A stretch of DNA of 38,861 nucleotides from JBHIBD01 sp046758865 (GTDB lineage: Bacteria > Planctomycetota > Brocadiia > Brocadiales > Bathyanammoxibiaceae). The translations under genes and the position numbers were made by a program. Of the stretch, positions 8,424 to 16,621 are shown in pieces (position 1 is the first letter of the stretch; each line of letters opens with the position of its first letter). Location of the stretch: NCBI GenBank assembly GCA_046758865.1, contig JBHIBD010000014.1:1-38861 (forward strand). The letters are read 5' to 3'. Under the pieces are notes generated by a model. That model was not told the DNA's origin and searched no databases. It worked only from the letters and a program-made list of their open reading frames with translations.

Positions 8424-9299
8424 ATGTCACTCCCATTTGACCTGGAAGAGATAGAGCAGTTAATAGATGTAGCCATAAAGGAGGATGTCGGGGGGGGTGA
8501 CGTAACAACCGATAGCCTGGTGCCTGAATGGGTGGAGGCCAAGGCGGAGTTCGTCGCCAAAGAGGCTGGGGTGGTGGCCGGGATGGTGGTGGCGGAGCAG
8601 GTGTATAAGAAACTGGACAGAAAGGTATCCTTCGACTACCTGGTAAATGAGGGCTCGAAGGTGCTTCCTGGGAGGGCGATTGCTTCTGTAAGAGGTCCCG
8701 CCAGGAGCATCTTGTCGGGGGAGAGGATTGCACTTAATTTCCTCCAGAGGCTCTCTGGCATAGCTACCCTCACCGCAAGATACGTAGAAAAGATAAAGGG
8801 CCATGAAGCCAAGGTGTTTGACACCAGAAAGACCGTCCCGGGTTGGCGCACGCTGGAGAAATATGCCGTAAAGATGGGCGGCGGGATGAACCACCGCATG
8901 GGCCTCTACGACCAGATACTGATAAAGGACAACCACCTGAAGGTACTCGAGGCGGGCCAGGCCCTGGCAAAGGGCGTCCGGCTGGCAAGGGAGAGGGGAC
9001 CTCAGTGGATGCTTATCGAGGTAGAGGCCAAGTCGCTCGAAGAGGTGGAGGAGGCATTGGCGGCGAGGCCAGACATAATCATGCTGGATAATATGTCCAT
9101 CGAGGATATCCACAAGGGTATAGAGATTATAAGAAATGCCGGGCTCCAGAAGCCGCCCATAATAGAGGTCTCAGGTGGCGTGACACTGGACAACATTGAG
9201 GAGATAGCCCGGGCCGGTCCGGACTGGATATCCGTGGGCGCCCTCACCCACTCCGCCAAGGCCCTGGACATTGCCTTAGAGGTCAGGGGGATGATTTAA
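8424..9299 (+). CDS. nadC: Nicotinate-nucleotide pyrophosphorylase (carboxylating)
   Basis: NadC (quinolinate phosphoribosyltransferase) converts quinolinate and PRPP to nicotinate mononucleotide in de novo NAD synthesis. The 291 residues are of standard length. They include EDVGGGDVTTD near the N-terminus, ERIALNFLQRLSGIATLT, the substrate-binding FDTRKTVPGWRTLEKYAV, GGGMNHRMGLYDQILIKDNH with the catalytic-site Lys/His cluster, and the C-terminal phosphate site EVSGGVTLDNI...DWISVGALTHS. No clear ribosome-binding site precedes the ATG. The upstream sequence is the REP-like palindrome, which may have been inserted close to the start. nadA and nadB are not in the window. Confidence 0.96.
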   Translation: MSLPFDLEEIEQLIDVAIKEDVGGGDVTTDSLVPEWVEAKAEFVAKEAGVVAGMVVAEQVYKKLDRKVSFDYLVNEGSKVLPGRAIASVRGPARSILSGERIALNFLQRLSGIATLTARYVEKIKGHEAKVFDTRKTVPGWRTLEKYAVKMGGGMNHRMGLYDQILIKDNHLKVLEAGQALAKGVRLARERGPQWMLIEVEAKSLEEVEEALAARPDIIMLDNMSIEDIHKGIEIIRNAGLQKPPIIEVSGGVTLDNIEEIARAGPDWISVGALTHSAKALDIALEVRGMI

Positions 9300-9356
9300 T
9301 TGTAAGGGTGTGTCCTTAGACCTGTCAACGAATAGTCAATGCTTGGTGAGGAAAAC

Positions 9357-10874
9357 ATGGGCGTTGAATTTGTTACCGATAGAGTTGTAGATAGCTTAAC
9401 TTGCACTGCAGAGAACGTTATAAAACTGCTCGGCTATTTGTGTGGAGAACCTATTAGAGCATCCAGTGAGGACAAGCTGCTGCTTGAGAAATTACTCAAG
9501 AGAACCCATAGTTTTAATTATCAGCAAATTAATGAAATTTTACTACTGCTAAACCAAGACAGAATAAATGAAGGTTTTTTTGAATTCTTTTTTGGGGCTG
9601 CAAGTGACAAACTTATAGATTTTGGAAAACTAAAGGAGGGCGTTAAGAATTTTCGAGGTTTTGCCATGCTCAAGTATGGTGATTTCTGATTCGCATATAA
9701 AAGATGGAAAGACTTCGGTAACCGCGAAGACCTAGAAGTCGCCCTTAAGCCTTTTTCGGAGAATAGTAGGAATCTTAAATCCTTGTTCAGAACCAGACCC
9801 CGTAAAGTTCTGGAAATTGAGAAAATACGAAAAGATAAGACTTGGCTTTTGGGTTACTTGAGTAAGTCTAAACTAGACAAAGATATAAGCCGTGCTGAAA
9901 GTGACGGGGATGAAAAGCGCCAGAAAGAACTGTTAGAAATAGCGGAAGAGAGAGAGTGTCTTCTGAGGGTTGGAGAAAAAAATACTAACATTTATTTAAC
10001 GTGGGATTATATGGATGTCTACATCGCTACCTCAATGCGGGAGAGTTGGGAATTTGAAGCATGTTTTGATTTTGTGAATACCTTGTTTAAGAATCCTAAG
10101 TTTAAAGACCTCAATTTGCGGTATTTTGATCCTACTCAGTCTTTTACAATTAATAGAATAGATAAAGGGTTGATTGAAGGACTGATGATAAAAAGGGCTG
10201 CGTGCACAATATACTTAGCACAAGAAACAGAAACCCTTGGAAAAGATTCGGAACTTGCAGCGACACTTGCACAAGGTAAACCTGTAATTGCCTATATACC
10301 TAGGGTCGTGAAGAAGAATCTCAAAAAATATCCACTAAAATTCTTTTGGAAAAGATTTATGATTCTCAAAATAGGGGAACATCTTGAGGATTTTGATTTA
10401 CAAAAGTTGATAGCCAAAAAACTTGGATGCAAAGAGGAAAAAGTAAGCACCGAATTAGAAAAAGTCATTGAATTTCTTGATGATTATGTTACGAAGCAAA
10501 CCTACTATCTTTACGAGAGTAAAGAGCAAGAAAAATTCTTAGAAGATAAAGAAAAACTCCTCTCAAAGATGTACGATATTTTTGAAATTTGTGAGAATTA
10601 TTATATGGACAAAAAAGAAATAGAGCTTAGTGAAAGGCATCCCTTGGGAATACAGATGGCCTTGGAATCAGGGGTCGCAAACGGTGTATTAGTTGTTAGA
10701 TCTATTCGAACATGTGCTAAACTACTTTTTGAGATCCTCACAAATTCTACAAAATTTAACATTGAACACAAAGAAGACGTAACCAGACTCGTTGAAATTA
10801 CCTCTAGAAGCCCTTTCAGAGTAGTTACAGGCAATACAAAATTATCAAATTCTTTTTGGAATTTCTACTTGTAA
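9357..10874 (+). pseudogene. Deoxyribosyltransferase/SLOG-like accessory protein, split by an in-frame TGA
   Basis: One continuous frame of 506 codons runs from ATG 9357 (GGTGAGG five nt upstream) to 10874, broken only by TGA at 9687-9689. The N-terminal part (110 codons) is helical and ends AMLKYGDF. The frame resumes as FAYKRWKDFGNREDLEVAL. The middle contains MDVYIATSMRESWEFEACFD, YFDPTQS, INRIDKGLIEGLMIKRAACT and GKDSELAATLAQGKPVIAY. This last block resembles the Glu-containing active-site region of nucleoside 2-deoxyribosyltransferase-like and SLOG-type Rossmann domains. The C-terminus carries HPLGIQMALESGVANGVLVV and TGNTKLSNSFWNFYL. A single CGA(Arg)-to-TGA change would explain the stop. 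If no readthrough occurs, an internal start could still give the C-terminal domain (from TTG 9783, 363 residues). The DNA is visibly more AT-rich than its neighbours, which suggests acquired DNA. The fold assignment is tentative and the function unknown. Confidence 0.6.
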
Positions 10875-10942
10875 AAGTAGGATATACTTGATTAAAATGT
10901 TGAGCTAATTGTAAAATAAAAATAGAAAGGAGGAAGTAAGAT

Positions 10943-11077
10943 ATGAAGATTAAAAAAGCAACTCGTTATGACCTTACGTGGGAAGATAAGAATCCAGCAG
11001 TTTATAATAAAAGCCTTTCAGAAACTATAAGCCGTGTTAAAAAGCAATTAGAAAAACCAAAGAAATCGAAGAAATGA
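10943..11077 (+). CDS. Small basic protein of unknown function (44 residues)
   Basis: The ATG at 10943 is preceded by a strong ribosome-binding site (AAAGGAGG, 10927-10934) at about 8 nt. The frame encodes MKIKKATRYDLTWEDKNPAV, continues YNKSLSETISRVKKQLEK and ends PKKSKK before TGA 11075-11077. It is highly charged with a Lys-rich tail and probably one amphipathic helix. It lies 68 nt after the split accessory gene, in the same AT-rich island and on the same strand, and converges with gpsA only 9 nt away. I recognise no family. The strong Shine-Dalgarno sequence is the main reason to believe it is translated. Confidence 0.6.
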   Translation: MKIKKATRYDLTWEDKNPAVYNKSLSETISRVKKQLEKPKKSKK

Positions 11078-11086
11078 TCCTGAACG

Positions 11087-12094
11087 CTACTCCAGCTCCT
11101 CCAGTTCGGCCTTGGGGGCGCGCATCATTAAATCACTTACTGCCTTACAGGGGTCTTTGTCTTCATATAGTATGTGGTAGATTTCTCTACAGATAGGCAT
11201 ATCTACTTTGTGCTTATCCGCCAATAACTTGACCGAACGTGTCGTAAAGACTCCCTCGGCCACCTGTTCCATACCCTCTAGCACCTCTTTTAGCTTCTTG
11301 CCTTTGCCTATCTCTAGGCCGACGTATCTATTACGCCCATAGGGGCTGATACAGGTAGTAATGAGGTCGCCTAGCCCAGTGAGTCCGCTGAATGTGGCCC
11401 TCTGGCCGCCCATCTTGACGCCCAGTCGGGTTATCTCCACCAGGCCCCTTGTGATGAGGGCCGCCTTGGTGTTGTCTCCAAACTGTAGACCCTCACATAT
11501 CCCGGCAGCGATGGCTATAACGTTCTTCACCGCTGCACCCATCTCCACGCCCACTGTGTCGGGATTTGTGTAGACCCGGAATCGGTCCGTAAAGAACACC
11601 TTTTGTATCTCATTGCACATCCCCTCACCGGAGACCACCACGGTGGTAGGCAGATGCCGCGCCACCTCCTCCGCATGGCTAGGCCCCATCATGAGTGCAA
11701 TGGGAACGTTGCCGAGGACGTCCCTTATCACCTCGCTTGCCAGTAAGAGTGTGTTGTCTTCTATACCTTTGGCCACGCTCAACAGAGTCATGCCCTTTGC
11801 ATAGTGGGGCTTAAATTTTTCCATGACGGACCTAAGGTAGGGAGTGGGGACTGCCACGACAATAAGTTCTCTATCATTTGCCGCCTGGGTCAGGTCGCTG
11901 GTAAGTGGGAGGTCAGCGGGGATAGGGATGCCAGGGAGATATTTTACGTTCTCCCTCTTTTCTTTTAGGAATTCCACATACTCCTGAGTATTACCCCAGA
12001 GTAGGACGTTGTAGTCCTTTTCATAGAGTAAGAGCGATAAGGCGGTGCCCCAACCACCATTGCCCAGAATGGAAATCCTTCTAATGGGCTTCAT
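11087..12094 (-). CDS. gpsA: Glycerol-3-phosphate dehydrogenase [NAD(P)+]
   Basis: GpsA reduces dihydroxyacetone phosphate to sn-glycerol-3-phosphate, the backbone precursor of phospholipids. The 335-residue protein opens with the Rossmann motif GNGGWGTALSLLL. It carries SVAKGIED, GPSHAEEVA, and the catalytic segment AAVKNVIAIAAGICEG, whose Lys is conserved. GDNTKAALITRGLVEITRLG and FSGLTGLGDLITTC follow. The gene begins 4 nt after glyA on the same strand, so it is the third gene of a prfB-glyA-gpsA operon. Confidence 0.97.
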   Translation of the reverse strand: MKPIRRISILGNGGWGTALSLLLYEKDYNVLLWGNTQEYVEFLKEKRENVKYLPGIPIPADLPLTSDLTQAANDRELIVVAVPTPYLRSVMEKFKPHYAKGMTLLSVAKGIEDNTLLLASEVIRDVLGNVPIALMMGPSHAEEVARHLPTTVVVSGEGMCNEIQKVFFTDRFRVYTNPDTVGVEMGAAVKNVIAIAAGICEGLQFGDNTKAALITRGLVEITRLGVKMGGQRATFSGLTGLGDLITTCISPYGRNRYVGLEIGKGKKLKEVLEGMEQVAEGVFTTRSVKLLADKHKVDMPICREIYHILYEDKDPCKAVSDLMMRAPKAELEELE

Positions 12095-12098
12095 CTGG

Positions 12099-13385
12099 TC
12101 ATGACTTTTCGGTGGGTAGCCCCTCTAAAAGGGGTGCAGAGATTGTCTCGTTCTCGTAGATGGGAAAGGAGGTGCAAATCCCTGTTACCTCTTTTTTGAC
12201 ATTTTTCTTGACCTCGTCATCCCATGGTGCTGAAAGTACGCGGTCCATCCATTCGGCGATTGAGGCCATCTCCTGTTCCTTCATCCCTCGGGTGGTAGCA
12301 GCGGCAGAACCCACCCGGATGCCACTGGTCTCGAATGCTCCCCTCTCATCGAACGGTATGAGATTCTTGTTCACATAAATACCTGCCTCCGACAGACACT
12401 CCTCTGCGTCCCTGCCCGATACATCTTTATTGGTAAGGTCAAGTAGGAAGAGGTGGTTGTCCGTGCCACCGGTGAGTACCTCGTAACCCCTGTTTATAAG
12501 TTCCTGCGCCAGGGTCCGTGCGTTTGCCACCGTTTGTCTCTGACGCTCACAGAATTCGTCGGTCATGGCCTCCTTGAAGCACACTGCCTTGGCTGCAATG
12601 GTGTGCATAAGGGGTCCACCCTGCATGCCTGGAAAGACCATTTGGTCGATTTTCGCTGCGTATTTCGCCTTACAGAGTATAAAGCCTCCCCGCGGTCCAC
12701 CCAGCGTCTTGTGCGTGGTAGAGGTAACGAAGTCCGCATACGGTACGGGGTCTGGATGAATTTTGGCCGCAATAAGCCCGGCTATGTGGGCCATGTCCAC
12801 CATGAGAAGTGCGCCCACGTCGTTGGCGATTTCCCTGAATTTTGCGAAATCTATAGAGCGGGAGTATGCACTGGCCCCTGCAATAATGAGGTCGGGCTGG
12901 AAGTCCCGGGCCTTCTTCATAATGGCATCGTAGTCCAGGAGCTTTGTCTCCCTATCGACACCATATGTGGCGGCCTCATATATCTGCCCTGAGAAATTTT
13001 TCTTAAACCCGTGGGTGAGATGTCCACCGTGGGTGATGTCCATCCCCAGCACCTTGTGTTCGGGTGTAAGGGCGGCGAAGTAAACGGCCATATTGGCCTG
13101 CGAGCCGGAGTGGGGCTGGACGTTGGCATGCTCTGCACCAAAGAGCTTCTTGGCCCTCTCCATCGCCAAACGCTCCACCATGTCCACATTGTCGCAACCG
13201 CTGTAATATCTCTTGTGTGGGTATCCCTCTGCATATTTATTGGTAAGTATAGAGCCCTGGGCCTCAAGAACGGCCGCGGTACAGTAATTCTCAGACGCTA
13301 TAAGCTCCAGGTGAAACCGCTGTCGCTCCAACTCTGCCTTAATTGCCTGCCAGACCTCTCGGTCAACCTGTTTTAGAGAGCCCAT
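12099..13385 (-). CDS. glyA: Serine hydroxymethyltransferase
   Basis: GlyA is the PLP enzyme that interconverts serine and glycine while charging tetrahydrofolate with a one-carbon unit. The 428-residue protein has LIASENYCTAAVLEAQGS, YAEGYPHKRYYSGCDNVD, PHSGSQANMAVY and the PLP-lysine motif TSTTHKTLGGPRGG (Lys226). The C-terminal part includes GGTDNHLFLLDL and GIRVGSAAATTRG. ATG 13385 has AAGGAAG at suitable distance. Only 20 nt separate it from prfB upstream and 4 nt from gpsA downstream, so the three genes are almost certainly co-transcribed. Confidence 0.98.
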   Translation of the reverse strand: MGSLKQVDREVWQAIKAELERQRFHLELIASENYCTAAVLEAQGSILTNKYAEGYPHKRYYSGCDNVDMVERLAMERAKKLFGAEHANVQPHSGSQANMAVYFAALTPEHKVLGMDITHGGHLTHGFKKNFSGQIYEAATYGVDRETKLLDYDAIMKKARDFQPDLIIAGASAYSRSIDFAKFREIANDVGALLMVDMAHIAGLIAAKIHPDPVPYADFVTSTTHKTLGGPRGGFILCKAKYAAKIDQMVFPGMQGGPLMHTIAAKAVCFKEAMTDEFCERQRQTVANARTLAQELINRGYEVLTGGTDNHLFLLDLTNKDVSGRDAEECLSEAGIYVNKNLIPFDERGAFETSGIRVGSAAATTRGMKEQEMASIAEWMDRVLSAPWDDEVKKNVKKEVTGICTSFPIYENETISAPLLEGLPTEKS

Positions 13386-13405
13386 CTAATTTCTTCCTTG
13401 TTTCA

Positions 13406-14516
13406 CTAAGAAGCCTTAATCATCGAAGGTCCGTGTCTTGCAAGTTTCTGTCTGAGGAGGGCATCTATGAAATCGTCAATTTCCCCATCCAGCACCGCCT
13501 GTGTATTGCCGGTCTCTTTGCCAGTGCGCAAATCCTTTACCAGGTTATAGGGATGGAGCACGTAGGAGCGTATCTGACGACCCCAAGCTATTTCCCCTTT
13601 TTCATCGTAGAGCGCAGTTCTCTCCTTCTCTTTCTCCTTCTCCCGCAACTGATAAAGCCGCGCCATGAGCATACTCAGGGCCGTTTTCTTGTTCTTGTGC
13701 TGGGAACGCTCGTTCTGGCACTGGACTACAATGCCCGTAGGTAGGTGGGTAATCCTTACGGCAGAGGATGTCTTATTCACGTGCTGTCCACCTGCACCAC
13801 CGGCCCGGAACGTGTCAACCCTGATGTCCTCTGGCCGTATCTCCACCTCTTCACCCTCCTTCATCTCAGGAACAACATCTACAGCCGCGAAGGATGTGTG
13901 GCGCCTCTGGTTTGCATCGAAAGGGGATATCCTCACCAGCCTATGCACGCCAACCTCTGCACTGAGGTACCCATAGGCCCATTCACCTCTTACGTGCACC
14001 ACCACCCTCTTAATGCCTGCCTCTTCTCCTGGCTGTAGGTCCACTACCTCATGGGTGTAACCGTTTTTCTCCATCCACCGGCTGTACATCCTGAGGAGCA
14101 TAGCAGCCCAGTCGCATGACTCTGTACCTCCTGCACCGGCGTGTATGCTTAGATACGCATTACTGCGGTCGTGGGGGTGGCTGAGCAAGGCCCTGAGTTC
14201 GACCCCCTCCAACCTCTTTTGAAAGGTCCGGATATCTTGCTCCAGCTCCGGGGCTATTGTTTCGTCCTCATCGGCCAGTTGAGCAAGTACAACAAGGTCC
14301 TCCCAGGAACTCTCCAGTTCTTTAAATGGCGTGGTTATATCTTTAAGATATTTGAGCTTTTTCAGGATTTCCTGGGCCTTTTGCTTGTCTTTCCAGAGGT
14401 CCCCAGATGCCACTTTTTTCTCTAGCAGCCTCTGCTCTTTCCCCTTGGCTGCTATGTCAAAGAGAGTCTCTAAGGTTTAGGAGGCGTTCACGGAGGGGAG
14501 TTAAATCTCTTTCCAT
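13406..14516 (-). CDS. prfB: Peptide chain release factor 2, requires +1 programmed frameshift
   Basis: RF2 recognises UGA and UAA stops and triggers peptide release. The gene is in two frames. ATG 14516 starts MERDLTPLRERLLNLRDSL, which reaches CTT followed by TGA (14459-14457). Skipping one base gives GAC and the main frame, DIAAKGKEQRLLEKKVASGD onward, to the stop at 13406. Together this makes about 369 residues, normal for RF2. The main frame holds the stop-recognition tripeptide SPF (RISPFDANQRRHTS) and the hydrolysis motif GGQ in RAGGAGGQHVNKTSSA. In well-studied bacteria this frameshift lets RF2 control its own level: scarce RF2 slows termination at UGA and favours the shift. A very good promoter lies upstream, and glyA and gpsA follow. 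Confidence 0.95.
14456..14462 (-). promoter_or_regulatory. RF2 autoregulatory +1 frameshift site
   Basis: On the minus strand the heptamer is CTTTGAC: codon 19 CTT, then the in-frame TGA stop at 14459-14457, then C. It is the same slip sequence (CUU UGA C) as in other bacterial prfB genes. A purine-rich AGAGAC lies a few bases upstream but is a weaker Shine-Dalgarno-like stimulator than the AGGGGG of Escherichia coli. The frames on both sides encode RF2-like sequence, so the shift is needed to make a full-length protein. Confidence 0.93.
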
Positions 14517-14563
14517 ACTGCTGAACCTTTTCGCTTGTTGAGTGTTTTTACTTTAACAACTGA

Positions 14564-14592
14564 ATTATATTTTGAAGCATCATGAAAGTCAA
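14564..14592 (-). promoter_or_regulatory. Strong sigma70-like promoter for prfB-glyA-gpsA
   Basis: On the minus strand TTGACT (14592-14587), a 17-nt spacer and a perfect TATAAT (14569-14564) are followed by a predicted start near 14557, about 40 nt before the prfB ATG at 14516. Consensus quality and spacing are both near ideal. Confidence 0.7.
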
Positions 14593-14719
14593 ACTGTTTT
14601 TCACTAGGGTACCATCCCAGCTTGCGCTAGCGGGTATTATGTAATAAAATTAGTATCGGCGTACCCAGGGGCTGTGTAGCTGCCCCATTTATTATTTTTA
14701 TTGTAGTGGTTGAGCCATA

Positions 14720-14757
14720 CCAGAGGCAGGTCTGCCTACGGCGTGACTGCCACGCTA
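14720..14757. repeat. Dispersed repeat, CCAGAGGCAGGTCTGCC type (copy A)
   Basis: This segment contains ACCAGAGGCAGGTCTGCCTA, then CGGCGTG, and ends GCTAC. Related sequences with the same order of blocks occur at 24861-24902 and 25649-25692. All three lie between genes and end in GCTAC. Confidence 0.55.
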
Positions 14758-14773
14758 CATCAGAATGAAAGAG

Positions 14774-14858
14774 TGTAGTTGCCCCATTTATGGGGCTTAT
14801 AAGCTCGATGAATCGAGCAACTACAGAGCGGACAGACCTAAAGGTCTGTTCCTACGCT
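14774..14858. repeat. Nested palindromic elements filling the gap upstream of rsmD
   Basis: Outer arms TGTAGTTGC (14774-14782) and GCAACTACA (14817-14825) enclose two perfect hairpins: GCCCCATTTATGGGGC (14781-14796) and GCTCGATGAATCGAGC (14803-14818). Immediately after, AGCGGACAGACCT and AGGTCTGTTCCTACGCT form another hairpin (14827-14858). A partial relative of the first element (GTGTAGCTGCCCCATTTAT) lies near 14663-14682. No coding frame is evident between 14517 and 14899; apart from the prfB promoter the gap is mainly repeats. Confidence 0.75.
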
Positions 14859-14899
14859 GGCTTCGTCAACGGCCTTAAAATTTACGTACACAGGTGCTC

Positions 14900-15481
14900 A
14901 TGCGTGTAATCGCTGGTATAGCCAAAGGGAGACATTTATACTGCCCCAGGGGTCTAGGGATAAGGCCTGCACGGGACAGGGTAAAGGAGTCCCTCTTCAA
15001 CATCCTGGGAGGGCTTGTAATAGACCGTCCTGTCCTTGACCTCTTTGCTGGCACGGGGGCCATGGGTATAGAGGCACTGAGTAGGGGTGCACAGTCCTGC
15101 CTGTTTGTGGAGAATAATGTTTCGGTAATATCGTACATACATAGGAACCTTCGTACTGCAGGGCTGGAGTCCAGGGGCAAAGTACTCAAGATGGACGCAT
15201 TTCGGGTCTTGCCTCACTTTGTGAAGAAGGGCGTGTACTTTGAGCTAGCCTTTGTTGATCCCCCTTACAAGATTGTGGAGGACACTAGAGACAGAAAAAG
15301 GCTTATCCGGCTCCTCGAGGGCCTCACAGAGCGCAATATATTGAGGTATCCTGGAATTGTCGTACTTGAGTACAGGGCCAAGCGGGTCGAGATGCCTGAT
15401 AATATAGGCAGACTTGTCCGCTTTGACGAGAGGAGCTACGACGCTACTCACCTCGGCTTTTGGCACCTTTCAGAGGAATAA
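14900..15481 (+). CDS. rsmD: 16S rRNA (guanine-N2)-methyltransferase, RsmD family
   Basis: RsmD methylates G966 of 16S rRNA (Escherichia coli numbering) using SAM. The 193-residue protein starts MRVIAGIAKGRHLYCPRGLG, typical of the family. RPARDRVKESLFNIL follows, then the SAM-binding motif LDLFAGTGAMGIEALSRGA and the catalytic-site motif FVDPPYKI (family pattern [DN]PPY). A GTG at 14894 in the same frame is possible, but that GTG overlaps the likely Shine-Dalgarno AGGTG, so ATG 14900 is preferred. The upstream gap is full of repeats. The downstream gap contains an inverted repeat, so the gene may be transcribed alone. Confidence 0.93.
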   Translation: MRVIAGIAKGRHLYCPRGLGIRPARDRVKESLFNILGGLVIDRPVLDLFAGTGAMGIEALSRGAQSCLFVENNVSVISYIHRNLRTAGLESRGKVLKMDAFRVLPHFVKKGVYFELAFVDPPYKIVEDTRDRKRLIRLLEGLTERNILRYPGIVVLEYRAKRVEMPDNIGRLVRFDERSYDATHLGFWHLSEE

Positions 15482-15563
15482 CGTTAGGGCGCGGTCTGCC
15501 TGAAGTGTATTACTTCACAATTTTCGTAACAGTTTAGTAGGAGTTATTGGATGCTTCTTTAAT

Positions 15564-15668
15564 TCCCCCCTCCCTTGATGGGAGGGGGTTAGGGGGAGGG
15601 TGGCTGTGAATCTTGTACGTTAGGCTGTTCACCCCCACCCTTGCCCTCCCCCGTCGAGGGGGAGGGGA
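15564..15668. repeat. G/C-tract inverted-repeat element between rsmD and ispE
   Basis: The left part is a hairpin (CCCTCCCTTGATGGGAGGG) followed by TTAGGGGGAGGGTG. The right part mirrors it, with CACCCCCACCCTTGCCCTCC and then CCCGTCGAGGGGGAGGGG. The two halves are broadly complementary and enclose about 30 nt of unrelated sequence. The architecture is that of a miniature inverted-repeat (MITE-like) element with no coding capacity. Confidence 0.7.
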
Positions 15669-15716
15669 ACATATATCTGTATTTCCCAGACTGAATTTCT
15701 CAAAGGTATCAATCTG

Positions 15717-16598
15717 ATGGGCAAGAAGAAGACCATTAGTCTGACCGCCCCTGCAAAGATAAACCTCTTCTTGGAGGTGCTGGGTAAGAGGCCCGATGGC
15801 TATCATGAGTTGGAGACGGTCATGCAGGAGATAGACCTGGTAGACACACTGACGCTAGAGGAGATGGACAGAGGTATAGAGCTGACCTGTACAGGGCAGG
15901 ATGTCCCGTGTGACGAAAACAACCTTGTGTGGAAGGCCGTCAGTATATTCCAGGAAGAAACCGGTGTTAAAAAGGGGGTTAGGATCCACTTGGTGAAAAG
16001 GGTCCCGGTGGCGGCAGGGCTTGGGGGTGGAAGCTCCGATGCCGCCGCCGTGCTAAGGGGTTTGAACATCTTATGGAACATGGGGTTAAGTGAGACAAGA
16101 CTAATGGATATGGCTGCGCAACTAGGCTCAGACGTCCCATTTTTCATAAAGGGTGGCACTGCATTGTGTAAAGGAAGAGGGGAAATCGTGACCCCATTGG
16201 CGGTGAGGCACAGATTCTCATATATCCTCCTTTATCCTAATATAAGAGTTTCTACAGCTAACGTTTACAAAAACCTGAGAATTGATTTGACAAGAGGAAA
16301 AAAAGATGTTAATTTCACCTGTAATGCACTTTTGTCGGATGATATTGGCTCTTTAAACAGCTCGCTCTTTAACAGACTAGAAGAAGTAGTTTTTGAGTTA
16401 TATCCAGAGCTTCGGAAATTTAGAGACCTTCTTGAAAGCTATCTTTCCAATAGGGTGCTGTTATCAGGAAGTGGCTCTGCTATCTACGGACACTGTGAGA
16501 ACCAAAGGGAGGCGGAAAAGATTGAAGAAGAGCTAGGTAAACGAGGCATAAAGAAGGCTTTTGTAGTATCAAATTTATTGGCTACTGCGTCGGCCTGA
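15717..16598 (+). CDS. ispE: 4-diphosphocytidyl-2-C-methyl-D-erythritol kinase
   Basis: IspE phosphorylates CDP-methylerythritol in the MEP isoprenoid pathway; after IspE acts, IspF (encoded at 0.7-1.2 kb) closes the ring. The 293-residue GHMP kinase shows the N-terminal LTAPAKINLFLEVLGKRPDG and YHELETVMQEIDL. The ATP-binding motif is PVAAGLGGGSSDAAAVLRGL, with LGSDVPFFIKGGTALCKGRG downstream. The C-terminal GHMP segment LLSGSGSAIYG is present. ATG 15717 is preceded by AAAGG. spoVG follows after 23 nt on the same strand. Confidence 0.96.
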   Translation: MGKKKTISLTAPAKINLFLEVLGKRPDGYHELETVMQEIDLVDTLTLEEMDRGIELTCTGQDVPCDENNLVWKAVSIFQEETGVKKGVRIHLVKRVPVAAGLGGGSSDAAAVLRGLNILWNMGLSETRLMDMAAQLGSDVPFFIKGGTALCKGRGEIVTPLAVRHRFSYILLYPNIRVSTANVYKNLRIDLTRGKKDVNFTCNALLSDDIGSLNSSLFNRLEEVVFELYPELRKFRDLLESYLSNRVLLSGSGSAIYGHCENQREAEKIEEELGKRGIKKAFVVSNLLATASA

Positions 16599-16621
16599 AG
16601 TAAAAAGAGGGGGGTTGTACC

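Noticed and set aside
9687..9729. Selenocysteine insertion at the internal TGA; a small stem (CTTCG/CGAAG) lies about 24 nt downstream.
   Set aside because: The stem is only five pairs with a seven-base loop, the surrounding residues show no redox motif, and a CGA-to-TGA change is a simpler explanation. Presence of selA, selB and selC could not be checked.
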